DNA of 64,000 bases, taken from positions 310,001 to 374,000 of the forward strand of contig BLAL01000057.1 in the NCBI GenBank assembly GCA_015698045.1. The letters are read 5' to 3'. Source of the DNA: Rhizophagus clarus (taxonomy: Eukaryota > Glomeromycota > Glomeromycetes > Glomerales > Glomeraceae). The position numbers and the translations under genes were made by a program. Positions 28,001-40,120 of this stretch are shown here, piece after piece (position 1 is the first letter of the stretch; each line of letters begins with the position of its first letter). The notes under the pieces are model-generated. The model was not told where the DNA came from. It did no database searches and saw only the letters and a program-made list of their open reading frames with translations.

Positions 28001-28090
28001 TATTTCATTTTTTTTTATTTAAACAAAAAGTCAGCTAATATTTTGCTTTTCTTTTATTGTAGGTCTACGGTTTTCTTTAGAAGCAATAAT
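25085..28090 (+). repeat. Array of about 22 splice-like, double-hairpin units of about 110 bp
   Basis: Unit cores (AGGTCCAGAACTCC-type) start near 25091, 25149, 25239, 25349, 25452, 25556, then, after an inserted MITE, 26382, 26491, 26595, 26702, 26826, 26936, 27047, 27164, 27287, 27403, 27510, 27620, 27732, 27832, 27953 and 28063. Each has a T-tract ending TTTTTTAG, a 30-45 base core, a GTAAA/GAAGGTA border, a T-rich spacer, and a palindrome of the type AACGTTAGTAACGTT. From about 26740 on, a second small palindrome spans the GT border (GAAGGTAAGGCCTTC, GAAGGTATGACCTTC). The middle units are 85-95 percent alike by eye; the right-hand ones are diverged but keep the layout. Core lengths vary (32, 33, 34, 41) and do not give one reading frame. 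Confidence 0.85.
25643..26356. mobile_element. 714-bp hAT-type MITE, copy 1
   Basis: Terminal inverted repeats TAAGGATGGTGCCGCAA at both ends, flanked by a perfect 8-bp duplication CGTTAAGC (25635-25642 and 26357-26364). Interior: a left block of ATTGCGGAAT-type short palindromic repeats, then about four 84-bp direct repeats, each a dyad of AACGTTTCGCAACGTTTTTT and its complement around TTTAAATTAATTAAA, then a unique right block with AAACTGCCAAAACCGATCAG. No coding frame; the apparent 74-101 codon frames on both strands are translations of the repeats. A second copy lies at 60704-61417. Confidence 0.92.
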
Positions 28091-28134
28091 ATTTTCACAT
28101 TTTGACGTGTTTTGTTAGATCGAAAAAGTTAAAA

Positions 28135-28188
28135 GTTGTTTGTTGGAATCGAACCAACTGGAACAATGTCCAAACCATTAACAACAAC
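28135..28188 (-). other. tRNA-like hairpin (T-arm with closing stem)
   Basis: On the minus strand a perfect T-arm, GTTGG-TTCGATT-CCAAC, is followed by AAACAAC, which can pair with a GTTGTT 54 bases upstream, and then by TTTTAACTTTTT, a polymerase III-type terminator. The D-arm and a normal anticodon arm are missing and the total length (54) is too short for a tRNA. It may be a tRNA relic or a chance match to the B-box (GGTTCGATTCC). Confidence 0.3.
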
Positions 28189-28518
28189 ATAATTTGAACG
28201 TCAGTAATGAAAAGAAAAGGTGACTTTTTAATTAGTGCATTTAGTTAGCAAATAGGATAGTTTAATATATGTACTTTTAAATTTGTAAATATCTTTAATT
28301 AATAAATTAATATTAGTTAATATTAAAGTTAAAACACTGCCTAATTTTAAATTTGCATTAGTGTTTTTAAAAAATTTTGCAGATTTATTTTTGAAAAATT
28401 TCGCAGGTTTTTTTGTGCTTGCAAATCTGCGCAGAAATCCATGAAATTTTTCAGTGCTGCGCATCGGCATGTTCTCAGATTTGCGCAGAATTGGATTTCG
28501 CAGAATTGCACAGATCTG

Positions 28519-29306
28519 TGAACCAAAATTTTTTCTGATGGAATTATATGTTCAATAATAATTTTTTATATGAAATGGAATAATTCAAAAGTTTATTAGC
28601 ATAGACATAAAAATGAGATAATATCCTTATCAAAATTACTGATTCATTAATATAAAAAATAAATTATAAGATTCAAAAATACATAAATGTTTTACAAAGT
28701 GAAGTAAAGTCTCTATACTAATGTCTGCTGGTGTTTTATTCATCTAAGCTATCTATATATTAATACAATATCCTAACTCTATTACAATTTCATCCTTAGC
28801 ATCAATATTCTGAATAATAAAATAGTCATCAATTATACATAAAACACGTGAAGACACAAATAAATTAACATTGACCTTAGTAAAATACGTTTTTTAAAAA
28901 AATGGATATTTGCAATCTTGTGATCGACACTCTCATGTAACATTATGTTATATGACTGAATTTTTAATTGATAAAAATTTTTTCATTAAAAAGTTTGAAT
29001 TACTGACTCACAATATTACTATTACTGGACTCTCAGCATTATTGATTTACAGTTAGTAATGATTAATCTATAAAAACATATAAATATAGGATACATAACC
29101 AAAATATCTCGTTAAACTATCTTTTGCCATTGTGGATATAAACTTTTTTGAATAAATAAAAATCAAGAAAATTTCTCTACCTGTTAGTCTAACATATCCA
29201 AAAAGCTCTTCATTTGTATTTTACTGAAAGCTAATTTTCTTGAACCTTGATTTTAACTCTTGTTTTTTATACTTGCAAATATAACATCAAAATACATTTA
29301 TTTTTT
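28519..29306. other. Gene-free stretch
   Basis: AT-rich; no coding region or element ends recognised. Confidence 0.45.
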
Positions 29307-31448
29307 GTTGTTCTGGCTGAACCTCTTGGTGAATTGTTTATAGTTTACATTACTAAAGAAAATAACATTATTGGTATAAAACATTCTGTAAAGATGAACT
29401 CACCATTTTTGAACTCAAGAAATTGATATGGAAAGAATTAAACAAGAATGAAAAAGGTTTCAACAAGACTAATTAATGGATATTATGAAAGGTTGAAAAT
29501 TTTATCAAAAAAAACAAGAAGTGGTGGCACTTAAAAATACTGAAGATAATAGTATCAAAACTTACATTAGAAATGAACTCAGAAGTAATAAATTGACTTT
29601 AGCTATGAGTCTTAGAAATGATGTTTTTCCCTTTGATTCTCCAGAAGGTATGATCTACATCTTCGTACAAGTGCCTACGTCTGCTACTACTGGTAAGTGT
29701 CACCCAATGGTTTACCACTTAAACAAAAAATTTGCGTTATCTCACTCATATCTTATTTTTTTCGAATAGAACAATACCTAACCAAATGGTTAAAATTAAA
29801 AACAGGAATAAGAGGTAAGCTTTTGCTATTTAAGAATTACTAAAACTTATAATAGTTTACTTTCCTTAGTAATCTGTATGCTAACAAATTTTTCAGATCC
29901 ATTATTTAATGACTTATTGAAAGTGATTTCTCATCTGAAACATGAATTATATTGGGAAGAAATAGATTTTATCAAACACCTCACTGGAAAAGATCTTCTT
30001 ATAGTTCAATAATCTAAATTATATATTTGACAAGATTACAAAAACCTTTATCAAATACTTAATAATAAGGAACTTGATCTTAAGTTCCTTATAAATGGCA
30101 CATTAGATATTAACAAATCATGTTTCCTTCTTTATCTTTTAATCCAAATTTTATGTAGTTCTGATAATACTACGATTATTTTTTAAACAACATAAAGTAA
30201 TATTTTTTACTGTTTTAAGAAATTAAAGCTAGTTGTTGGACTTTTTGAGAATATTTCATATTATCTGTATAATCCCAATACATAATATCTAGTAGATGTC
30301 ATACCTTCACCCAAAACTTATTAGAGCAAGAACTGTACTTGCTATATCGCTTGTTAGCTACAAAGAAGATAAAAACTTTAATGAATTCTCTAAAGTAGTT
30401 GTAAACAAATACTGTATGACATCCTGAATAATAAGTGAGTTGGAAGTTTGCCAGGTACATATTTTTTCAGATATTTTAAAGAATTTGATATTTAAGCTCT
30501 ATGACAAAACAGGTGGAGTGTCACAATATGTTTTTAAAATGCCAAAAACACTAATTAAACAAAATGATAATGAAGAAATAATTATACAAAAATCTTTATC
30601 ATGTATTTATGGTTTGATTTTAAATATTGCAGACTTCAATGAACTTTTATTATACTTTACAAATAAAACTGATTATGTTAAAATTAGCAGTTGTATTATA
30701 CATAGATGGCCTGATTCTTTTTATAATTATGATAATCATTTTTTTCATTGAACTTCCAATTATATTTATGAAGAAATTATTGTTAAACTGGAACAAAATA
30801 GATGGACCAACTCTTGTAAAGAATTTGAAATCCTTTTAATCCTTCTAATACTAGAGGACTTTTATTTGAAACATATATGCTAAACATTTTTAAGCAAAAT
30901 AACAATTTTGAAATAAGATGTTTACAAGAAACTGAGATAAGATTTCATATGATTATTTCAAATAATAATAAAAAGAAAATTAATCTTTCTTTTTTGATTA
31001 TTATTAGAATAAAGAACAATACCTCCAAATTTTAGGATTTGAAAAATATACATATATCTGAACTGTAAAAGATCTGTCAAAATATAATAAGAACAACATT
31101 CCCATCTGTCTGACTGTGAAAAATTTTGGCATGATAGATTTAATTCTGATGTAAGATAAAATATTCTAAATTATGGTGTCTAACAAACACCTCATTAAAC
31201 AAAATAAGATTATTAAGGTAATTCAAAATATGCTACCCTTTAAAAGAGGAAACAAAATTTAACTTTTTTTTATTGTACTGGATGATATTTACAATAGGTT
31301 CACATACCAAAATTATGTAACAGAACATAAAGATAAAAATAAAGATAAAGATATTAATGATAAAGATTCAGATAAACTAATATTTCAGTTAGTCAAACAG
31401 AAGTCCCTCTGCTCTGAAGTTTGTAGAGCAATGGGTTTTAAAAATTAA
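29307..31448 (+). pseudogene. Crinkler-like (CRN) family pseudogene
   Basis: Fragments in all three frames follow, in order, the layout of Rhizophagus Crinkler-like proteins: an N-terminal ubiquitin-like piece (VLAEPLGELFIVYITKENN at 29310), an end-of-domain block (LRNDVFPFDSPEGMIYIFVQ at about 29610), LLKVISHLKHELYWEEIDFI at 29915, a central LYDKTGGVSQYVFKMPKTLI block at 30500 with FTNKTDYVKISS and IIHRWPDSF after it, and a final MLPFKRGNKI and IVLDDIYNRFTYQNYV near 31230-31320. Many stops and frameshifts separate them. CRN proteins are secreted or host-targeted effector-type proteins in oomycetes and some fungi; no signal peptide is seen here. Confidence 0.6.
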
Positions 31449-31904
31449 CTTATCTGTTAAATAAAGTAATATATTACAAGTTTATTGTATTACAATAAGA
31501 TTTAACATGTGAAAATAGCATTTTATTATTTTATGGTGATACTTTAATATAAAATACCTAATAAAACATAATTTTACATTTTTTAAGTGAAAATATATCA
31601 TGCAAATAAGAAAAGTCTAGCTTTTAAAAGATATTGTATTTGTAATGAAAGGCATTGACTCTACAGTAAGATTTTGCTATTTTTTCAGTAAATTCATTTA
31701 GCGAAATATATATGACATGCTTTCAAAGCTTTGGTAAATTTTTACAGCTATTGCTAATACTGCTAACTACGAGATTTATTTATTTAGGAAAATAAACAGA
31801 AGTTAGCATATCAAATATATATTTGCATAGTATAACTGTAAAGAATCTTCACGATCAAAAATCACATGCATGTAAACAATTATTCATGCCAATTACTTTT
31901 GCCA
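31449..31904. other. Gene-free stretch
   Basis: AT-rich; nothing recognised. It lies between the end of the Crinkler-like pseudogene and the displaced C-terminus of the SAM-family pseudogene. Confidence 0.4.
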
Positions 31905-31929
31905 AAAAAAATTTTTATTAATACATATG

Positions 31930-32066
31930 AAAAATAATACAAAGTTCAGGACTATGTTTAGGATATATATTATTTTTGATAATTTTTTTGATTCTAGCTC
32001 TACATTAATCCTATCTTTTAATAACTCAATAATAATACCTATTACCCTTTTCACATTACTTCAAAG
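31930..32066 (-). pseudogene. Displaced C-terminal piece of the SAM-family pseudogene
   Basis: Minus-strand frame beginning at the TA duplication reads SNVKRVIGIIIELLKDRINV, the usual C-terminal helix of the family whose body ends at 45321. One TGA precedes it. Joining the two flanks of the 13.25-kb insertion at the TA keeps the same reading frame, which confirms the insertion. Confidence 0.75.
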
Positions 32067-32243
32067 TACCGTATACTTCTGAAATTAAGCACCTTCCAAA
32101 ATTAAGCACCCTCATATCCTATATACAGTATATACTAAAAATAAGTACCCCTCTAAAAATTAAATTGTTTTCTCATTTAAATATTATAAACGTTATAATT
32201 ATACTTTATTAACTTTATTAAAAAGTACATAATTATTATTTTA

Positions 32244-32487
32244 TTATTCATTTATATCAATATCTAAATCATCACAGCTTATGCCATCCTCCAAATTATC
32301 ATCGCTAGTATCCTTCAGATTATCATCACTAATATCTATAATTTCTTTATCAAATTCCTTTATATCATCTAAAGCATTTAAAATACCACAAGTTTTAAAA
32401 AAATTGATAATGATTTTGTTAGGAATTCTATCCCAAGAATGTTTTACCTATCCATATACATCATCAAATTTAGCCTGACAAAGATTA
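32244..32487 (-). pseudogene. Tigger transposase, C-terminal piece
   Basis: Reads GPTKGNLCQAKFDDVYG, then HSWDRIPNKIIINFFKTCGI and a Glu/Asp-rich tail, the typical Tigger C-terminus (W-x-I-P-x2-I-I-x2-F-x2-CGI). It continues the frame broken at 43688 by the inserted element, with one internal stop. Confidence 0.8.
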
Positions 32488-33754
32488 CCTTTAGTAGGAC
32501 CTTGAACAATATATAAATATGTTAGATTTGAGTTTGCTTAATGATTATATAAAAAAAAAACTCTATGTAAGACTTTTATTTGCTTATTTTAATATAAAAT
32601 TTTTAGTTGGTTAGATATTTAAATGCATAGCTAAACTTATTTTTATTTCAGCTCAATAATTATATTTGCGTAGCAAAACCCCTTATTCATATAACAAAAA
32701 TTTATATATACAGTATATATATATAGAAAAAATTTTAATTTTACACGTATATCAAAAAAAATCTTTTACAAAAAATTTTTTTAAACTGATACTTCTTTTC
32801 TATTATTTTACACATTTTAATTTTATAAACACAATATTGTATTTAATATTTATAAAAAAAAATTATGTTTTTATAATAATATTCTCATATTCTTATTTTT
32901 TGTTTACTAATTTTACTCATATATAAAATGAATTTTAGACAAATGAAATTATATTTTTATGTTTAAGTAAATTGTTTAACAGTTGTAAAAAGTATTTGTA
33001 TTTTAATTTTTATGATTCTAAGTATAATATTTGTGAAGGTAATTATATTTTTTAAACAGTACTAATTCCAAAAAATTTTTATTTTCTCTTTTAACTTCAA
33101 GATATAATAACATCACTTTGGTCAAATGAACTCCCTTTTTTCGCTTAAAAAAGTTGTTTAGCAAGATCGAATCTAACTATAGTAAAAATTTTAGAATGAT
33201 TGGATTAATATTCATGAAATGCGACCAACTTTTGTATTTTCAATTATTTATCGTTTAAGTGATTTTAATTTTAAAGTATAATTTTTTTATTTTAAATTAA
33301 CTTGTTAACTTTAAAAAGTTATTTATAAGTGTAGCAATAATTTATATTTTAATTTTATAAATCTAAATATAATAATATTTATAAAAAATTCCAAATTTTA
33401 AAATTATTTTTAAAATAGCAATAGTATATTAATATTATATTAATATGGGTAAATTTATATCTAGCATCCTTGTATAATGCTTAAATCTCGCATACTCCCT
33501 GTGTAATGCTTAAATCTCACATTTTTGTTACATGATTTAATTTAAATTTTTTGATTGGTTAATTTTTTTTTAATGTTATGATTAAATTTTTTCACAAAAA
33601 AAATTTATGTAATGAAATTTTATTTGCAAGTTAAATACTCAAATTAAATACTAAGTTAACAATTTATTAGTTTAATATATCACATGTTTTATTGATTAAA
33701 AAAATAAAATATCATTAAATTCACATTGTCTGGAATATTTATTTTTGATAGGAA

Positions 33755-34145
33755 AGTGAAAGAAAGAGTTACAATAATAAAGAAGAGGAAATGCGTAAAT
33801 AAAAAGGACAAAATAAATAAGGAAGTGAATAAGAAAAAAATGGATAGTAAAAGGGAACAAAATAAACAAAAAGAGTAGTAAAAGCAAGTGAAAGAAACGA
33901 ATAGAAGGTGAAATAGAATGAAACAAACAAAGGAGAAGTGAAGTGGAATGAAACAAATGAAGGGGAAGCAGAAGGGAAATGAAATAAATGAAAGTGAAGC
34001 GAAAAGGGACGAAATAAATGATAAGAAGTGAAATTTAATGAAATAAATGTAAAGGAAATGAAAAAAAGAATGAAAAATGAAGAAAGGATGAAAAAATAAG
34101 ACAAAAAAGTAAGATAAAAAAAGAATAACAAGTGAAGGGAAATAG
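33755..34145 (+). repeat. Purine-rich strand-biased minisatellite
   Basis: Almost 400 bases are nearly free of C on the plus strand, made of loose 25-36 bp units with the words GAAGTGAA, GAAACAAATGAA and GAAATAAATG. The complementary strand gives long Phe/Ser/Leu open frames that are an artefact of composition. Confidence 0.7.
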
Positions 34146-34538
34146 GGATAGGACCCTGAACATCTCTTATTTAGGTCAGATATAATGTATAATAAAATTT
34201 TTAATTTAGAATATTTTTATTTTTATTTTTATTTTTATTGACAAGTTAACATAAAATTCAAAGAGATTACATTAAATACTCCAAATGGAGTAAGTCAGTG
34301 GTAAAGTTTTTACTATGGAACTATAATCCACTACAGAACTGAAATAGTTAAACTATGATACCAGCGCTTGACAAATCAAGTAGACCCTGCTGGATTACAA
34401 ATCCCAACTTTTTATTAAGGGAGAAAATTGTAACAACCTATCCCACAACCCCAAAAAATTAAAAGAAATTTTAAACCTAAATACCTAACTAATAAACTAG
34501 AAGTGTAATAATCAGTTAGGGAAAAGTAATACCAAGTA

Positions 34539-37500
34539 TTATGGAATATTAAATGTAAATAAATCTATGTATGCTACGTTAAATCTAATCAATAAATTTA
34601 TATATTCTATATATTCTATATTAAAAGAAGAAAAATCAAAAAAAGAATTAATATTATGGTAAGAAGTAAAAGGTTCTTTATATTTCGTATTATATGAAAT
34701 AGAACGTTTCATATATTGTGTAATACTACACATGTGTTCGATTGAAGCAAATGCTTCACATCGTAATTTCCAAAGGTCCAGAGAATCTTCATATAATTTG
34801 TCAAAAGCTTTAGTTAATAGATTACGACGTTGGGATGCATTAGTATATTTCTGCAACCATTCTACTAATGTTGTAGAAATAAATCCTTTAATAATATCTA
34901 AAAATGTGATGTTACTAGAATGAGAGCTTTTTGTAAATAGTAAGAGATCAAACTGATCACTTAATTGTTGAGCAGAGATATTAGTCGACAAATCTAAAAT
35001 CCCAAAGATCAACATATTTTTAAAATTATTATATAATTGACTGAAGGTTTCTGCTTGGTACAGACATAACCAAATATGGGTAAAAGTTTCTTTTTCTTCA
35101 GCACATAAAGGACAATCAGAGTCTTGATATATGTCATAATATTGATGCTTAGTTTTTTCTAGAACAGCTAATTTTTCTGACAATAGCTTGTATTTAAAGA
35201 TCATTTTGTGGTGTTGTTCGAAGTTAGTTTCTGTTTTTTTGCCATTATTGCACAATATCCACAATGTAAGATCCCAATCAACGACAGTTTTGTATTTGTA
35301 ATTTTGCGGTAAATGTAAAAAGGATAAATAATTTTTAATGTTAAAACTATTTGTAATAAACTTCCTTAATTTTCATTCAATGGGTATGGAACCCCATTGT
35401 GGTATAAACTGAATGTTATCAAAATATTGTTGTTTGATCACGAGAGCAGGGGTTGAATCATAGTGTGCAATCTTGCATTCTTGATCAATATTCTCATTGA
35501 AATAATCGTTATTGTGTACTTTGACTTTATTGAAGCGGAGTGTTAGATTTTTGTTTTTAATAATCGAGACAATATTATTAATAACTATATTATTATTAGG
35601 GAGGCAAAAGTAATCTCTAATCGAGAAGGTAGGATTGTTGTAAATGCGTTGAATGATGTTGATCAAATTTTGGCTGTCAGTATTAATATCTACTCGACAT
35701 CCATGTGGTGATACGATAAGTGATAATAAGATGGTGAAAAGTTCAGCCCTGAGAGATGAAAGCCAATTTTCTACTGTAGTTGTAAACAAATGAGTGATGT
35801 TATTTGTGTCAGAGACGCGTATAAAACCAGCGGACATTGAAGCAGCTTGGGTATTAGCATTAATCAATGAGCCATCGGTATAAAAGGATAAAGTATCCTC
35901 TTCTTTAAGATGTTATTGAATAATGTGTAATGCTTTTAGTTTAGAATTGAATTCGAAGTGTTGGAGTAGTTGTTTATCTATATTATATGATTTTTGAATA
36001 ATGTTGATTCTAGTATTTCTATTTGTCAGCAGATTAATCGTGGATGATGTTAAATTGATCGCTTGGTGCAAATGTGAATTGAGATCGACTGGAATGAGGC
36101 GATGCTTATCCCTTGTTACAGTCATGCATTGGCCCATATATAAAATAAATGTATTGGAAATATTATATTCAATGTTGCAGAAAGATTCTTGTAATTGGTC
36201 TTTTCTGGGGCGCAGGGGTGTATAGGTTGAAGTTGTATTATTATACCCTTGACAACGACTTATTTCTAATTTGTTATTATTGTTTACTGACTCGATATTA
36301 TAATATTCTAACGTGAAGGAATTTGTATTGAAGTCTACGTTCTTTTTCGGAATACCTACATAATAGTTAGGATAATCATTTATGTTAAGTAGGATAGGTT
36401 TTGAAGTATATTTTTTTTGTATTCTGTCTGCTTCGCTTTCTCTGGAAAATTGTTGAGTTGTGATCGGACAGTTGATATGGTTTGTATTATAAATACAGTT
36501 AACAGACAATAATATATCTTTGTTTGTATTCAACGCCGTAATTACTTTACGATACCATTTAAGCACTAAAATCTTTGGTATGTTGAATTTGTCTTTTATC
36601 TCATTAGTACTTAATAAGAGACCATCATCAGAAAGGATTTGTTCTAAAAATAAAATTTGATATTTCTTAAAAAAAAAGAGATGGTGAAAATATGCATGTT
36701 CTAATACTTGAAGTAACAATATTTGTCCTCCGAGGATCAGCCAATCATGTGACGAATTATTAATCAATGAAATGTTGTGATTTTTCAATAGATTGAGTGA
36801 AGCGATCAAGAAGTTGTTCCTGTATTTTTTGACAATCTTATCTGGGAGCATAGCCAACAAAGATGAGGGGAGCCATTTTTTATGTTGAATATTCTTGAGC
36901 CTTAAATGTGTAATTTTACCTAAAACTGAAGCATCATTAATTTGAATCAAGATGTTAGTAATCTTAGCTTAATCTTGATTGTTACCAATATTTTTAACGT
37001 TATAAATCTTATTAAAAAAGATTTCGTTAGAAGTAGCTATCGAAAGTCGCAGTTTTTTCTTGAAAGTCGACAGGAACTGATTCATAATTTTATTCATGAA
37101 TTTTTTGGTAAGCACTTTAACTTGCGACCAATATTCAATTCTAGGGATAATAACGCTATTGAAAATATAAATCATATGTTTATCTGTAATCCTTTTTTTA
37201 GCATATTTATATTGTAATTCATTGATTTTGTCATTAATTCTTTTGATTGTTGATTGAAAGGTATTTCTTTCATCGAAATAGACGCCTAATATACGAATAG
37301 AACTTTGAGGTGAAACAGAGATTATAAATATCAAATCAGATCCAAACCTTAAAGTTACAGGTTCATGTGGCTTTAATTTTGGCCTGTATCTTCCTTGTTT
37401 GTATCTGACTAAGAGTTCAGACTTCTCTTTATTAACTTGAATATCGTTAAGTTTGTAAAAGGAGTCTGCTATCTTGAGTATTTTTTCTAAGTTATTTTGG

Positions 37501-40082
37501 CTAGAGGCTAGCCACTGAGTATCATCCATATACGCACTGGATGATATTGTAAGTTTCTCTGTTTCGTCAGATGTATCTTCATCGTAGAATTTGTTCAAGG
37601 CTATTTTTGGTGCTTCTAAAGTATAGCCAAATTTTCTTTGTTCTATCTCGCATAGTAGGGGATCATAGTATATACACCATAATAACGGTGATATGACTTC
37701 CCCTTGATCGATGCCAATTAACACGTCATATGGATTGGTCAAACCATAGGCGGTAATTACTTGATTTTGTCGATTTTTGAAAAGGCTAGATATTGTCTTT
37801 ATAAAATTAGATGGTATCTTTATACGTTCCATCGCCTTTTCAAGCATGAATATATTAACGTGGTCATAGGCTTTTCCTAAATTCTGGGAAAGAAGCCAAA
37901 GTTCTTTATTGTTTTCTTTTGCGTCTTGTAATATTTCATTAATCATGCAGATTGGCTCGAAGGTGGAGTTGCCTGGTAAAGCAGCGAATTGATTTCCTTT
38001 GAGCACGTTGTTATTTTTCAATATTCGACTAAGACGTCTATTTAATAAACTGATGAAAGCCTTCCAAGGTGTTTCAAGAAGCGTAATCAGTCTAGTGTTC
38101 GTTAAGTTAGCAAAGAAGGGTTTCAGTTTAGAGATAGGGTAGATCGTAGCTTTCTTCCATTCGTCAGGTATATCATTCAAATCCATGCATACACATATAA
38201 AAGCGTGTAAAAAGAATTGATTATCTTCATTCAAATTCTTTAACATTTTGTAGGATATACCAGAAGGACCAGTGGCTTTATTATTAGGAAGAGATTTAAT
38301 ATTCTCTATCCATTCGTCTAGCGTTGGATATTTCATTAAATCACTATATATGGTATGTTGAACGTTATGTTTAGATAGATATTGATCTTGCCATTCGGAA
38401 TGTTGGGATAAATCTTTCTCACAATTGATAGCGCCAGCTATCGTTTGAAAATGAAGGTTGGTTTGGTCTTTAACTTCGTTTTTTTCAGTATAAAGAGTAT
38501 CTTCATTATTGTCATTTTTATACACTTTGTCAATAGATAATGAAGTGTGAGGTCAGATTTAATCATTTTTTTTATCTGTTTTGTAGTTTTGATTCCTTTC
38601 TTGTATGAACGTATCCATCATGTTTTTTTTGTATTCATATGTCGTATTTATGTATTTAGATTCTATTATAATGATGGTATTCTGTAAAATATCTTTGAAT
38701 TAAAAGGTTTTGTTATGTAAAAAACGATTAGGGATTGTAATATTATGTCTTTTCGTAATCAAGATAAAGTCTGACAGGGTACTTGATTTGCTACCGTCAT
38801 TCCTCATATGCAAGGCGGTGATGTGGGCTATTAGTTTCTTCCTATTTTTTATTGATTTATCATTAAATTCTAGTTTTGCTTTACGAATTTTGTTAAGCAT
38901 TCCTTTTAACATATTCAAGTCTCTTTTTAGGTTAGAATCATATAGTGGATGACGATTCCGTTTAACCTTTTTCTTTTTTTGTTTAATATTACATTTGGCA
39001 TTATGTATTATGACTTTTCTAAACGAATTCCATAATTGATTTAGATGTTTTTATGAGCTAATACCTCATATTTTATTAGTTGTAAGTTTGATATTTGGGT
39101 TATCCAAATATTCACCTATGTCTTTGTTGAATTTATCCCAGTTCTATTCTCCATCTGTTTTTTGCATTTCATCATAGCAATATATTGTCCTTGAAGGAGG
39201 TTGACGTTTCTGTATGTTATTCTTATTAGGAACGATGTCATCCATAAAAAGATTCAGGGTGATCATTCGATGGTTTGTTTTAATGACCGGTTGAACGTCT
39301 TGTGGTTTACTATCCATGGTTGACAACATAAGATCTATATTACACCATATGTAATCTATTTTGTTATGCGAGTGATCTGAGTTGCTTGGAATGTATGTAT
39401 ACATGTCTGAGATATCATCGCAGAAAACTGAAGTTGATTCTTTAATGAAGTGTTTTTTGAAAAAATTGAATATATCATGTCACCAATGTGGTACATCGAG
39501 GAATTCATATTCATTCCATTTGGTGTTAAAATCTCCCATTATAACAATGTCTTTAACGAAAGAGTCCAGACATTGGTTTGTCCAATGTTCGATTTGTTTG
39601 TATATTCTTTTGATTTGTAGTTTTTCTTTATCTTGTACATTGATGTACGCTTGAACGATACGAATTTTCTTTTTTTTAGTATAAAAGTCAATAAAGCCTA
39701 TACGTCCTTTGAAATGTTGGAATTGTTGTACATATACAGCAAATTCTTTTTTAACTAAGAATCTGATGCCTGTTCCCTTCTTCTCTTCTGTCATAAAGTA
39801 TAACTTAAATTTGTCTTGATGAACCGTATATTCTAGACTTCTTAATGTATTTTTAGTAACGTTAGTTTTAGCTAGACCAAGAATGTCTATATTATTAGTC
39901 GTCATATATTCCATTACATCAACAATTTTTTCTTGATTAATTGTTTGTATATTGAGAGTTGCAATTCTAAAATTGATTTTTTGTGTTTGAGGAACATGTT
40001 TTAGCGAAATTTTTTGTTTCTGTTTTGAGGAGAGGGGTTTGATTGGTTTTGATTTTTTGTTTTTTGGTAGAGTGTTCATCAT
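34539..40082 (-). pseudogene. LINE ORF2 polyprotein, broken
   Basis: In order from 40082: APE-type endonuclease (FRIATLNIQTINQ, IVIMGDFNTKWNEYEF, then SHNKIDYIW across a stop near 39480); reverse transcriptase 38525-36969 (NKATGPSGISYKML, GIDQGEVISPLLWCIYYDPL and the catalytic AYMDDTQW); a connecting domain 36950-35913; RNase H about 35905-35373 (YTDGS, AEL, TDS carrying the catalytic acidic residues); and a C-terminal zinc finger 35264-34539 (CPLC, then H-x4-C). At least five stops or frameshifts interrupt it (near 39480, 39130, 38690, 36960, 35900 and 35350), so it is dead, though each catalytic motif is still readable. Confidence 0.92.
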
Positions 40083-40120
40083 AAATACACACTGATAGTT
40101 GATGGTATTGTGAAGAAGAT

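Larger units (their letters stand above)
24114..28510. mobile_element. Candidate 4.4-kb non-autonomous element containing the hairpin array
   Basis: The 8-bp word CAGATCTG occurs at 24106-24113 and 28511-28518. Just inside, both ends are rich in TCTGC/GCAGA motifs (GATCTGCAATTTAGCAG on the left; CGCAGAATTGCA on the right, inverse orientation), a loose terminal inverted repeat. Everything between is repetitive: 24.3-24.5 kb short repeats, then the 110-bp array, with a hAT MITE inserted. An 8-bp duplication would fit the hAT superfamily. Because CAGATCTG is itself palindromic, the duplication is suggestive rather than proven. Confidence 0.4.

Noticed and set aside
24600-28100. CRISPR-like array
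   Set aside because: Units are about 110 bp of mostly conserved sequence with no unique spacers, and the setting is a eukaryotic nuclear genome.
33696-34131. Long Phe/Ser/Leu-rich minus-strand frames
   Set aside because: They come from the purine-rich tract on the plus strand, where stops are rare in the complement.
34261-34400. tRNA-like or SINE-like sequence (AGTCAGTGGTAAAG) beyond the LINE ORF2
   Set aside because: It lies inside the LINE boundaries given by the 20-bp duplication and is simply its 3' UTR; no cloverleaf could be drawn.
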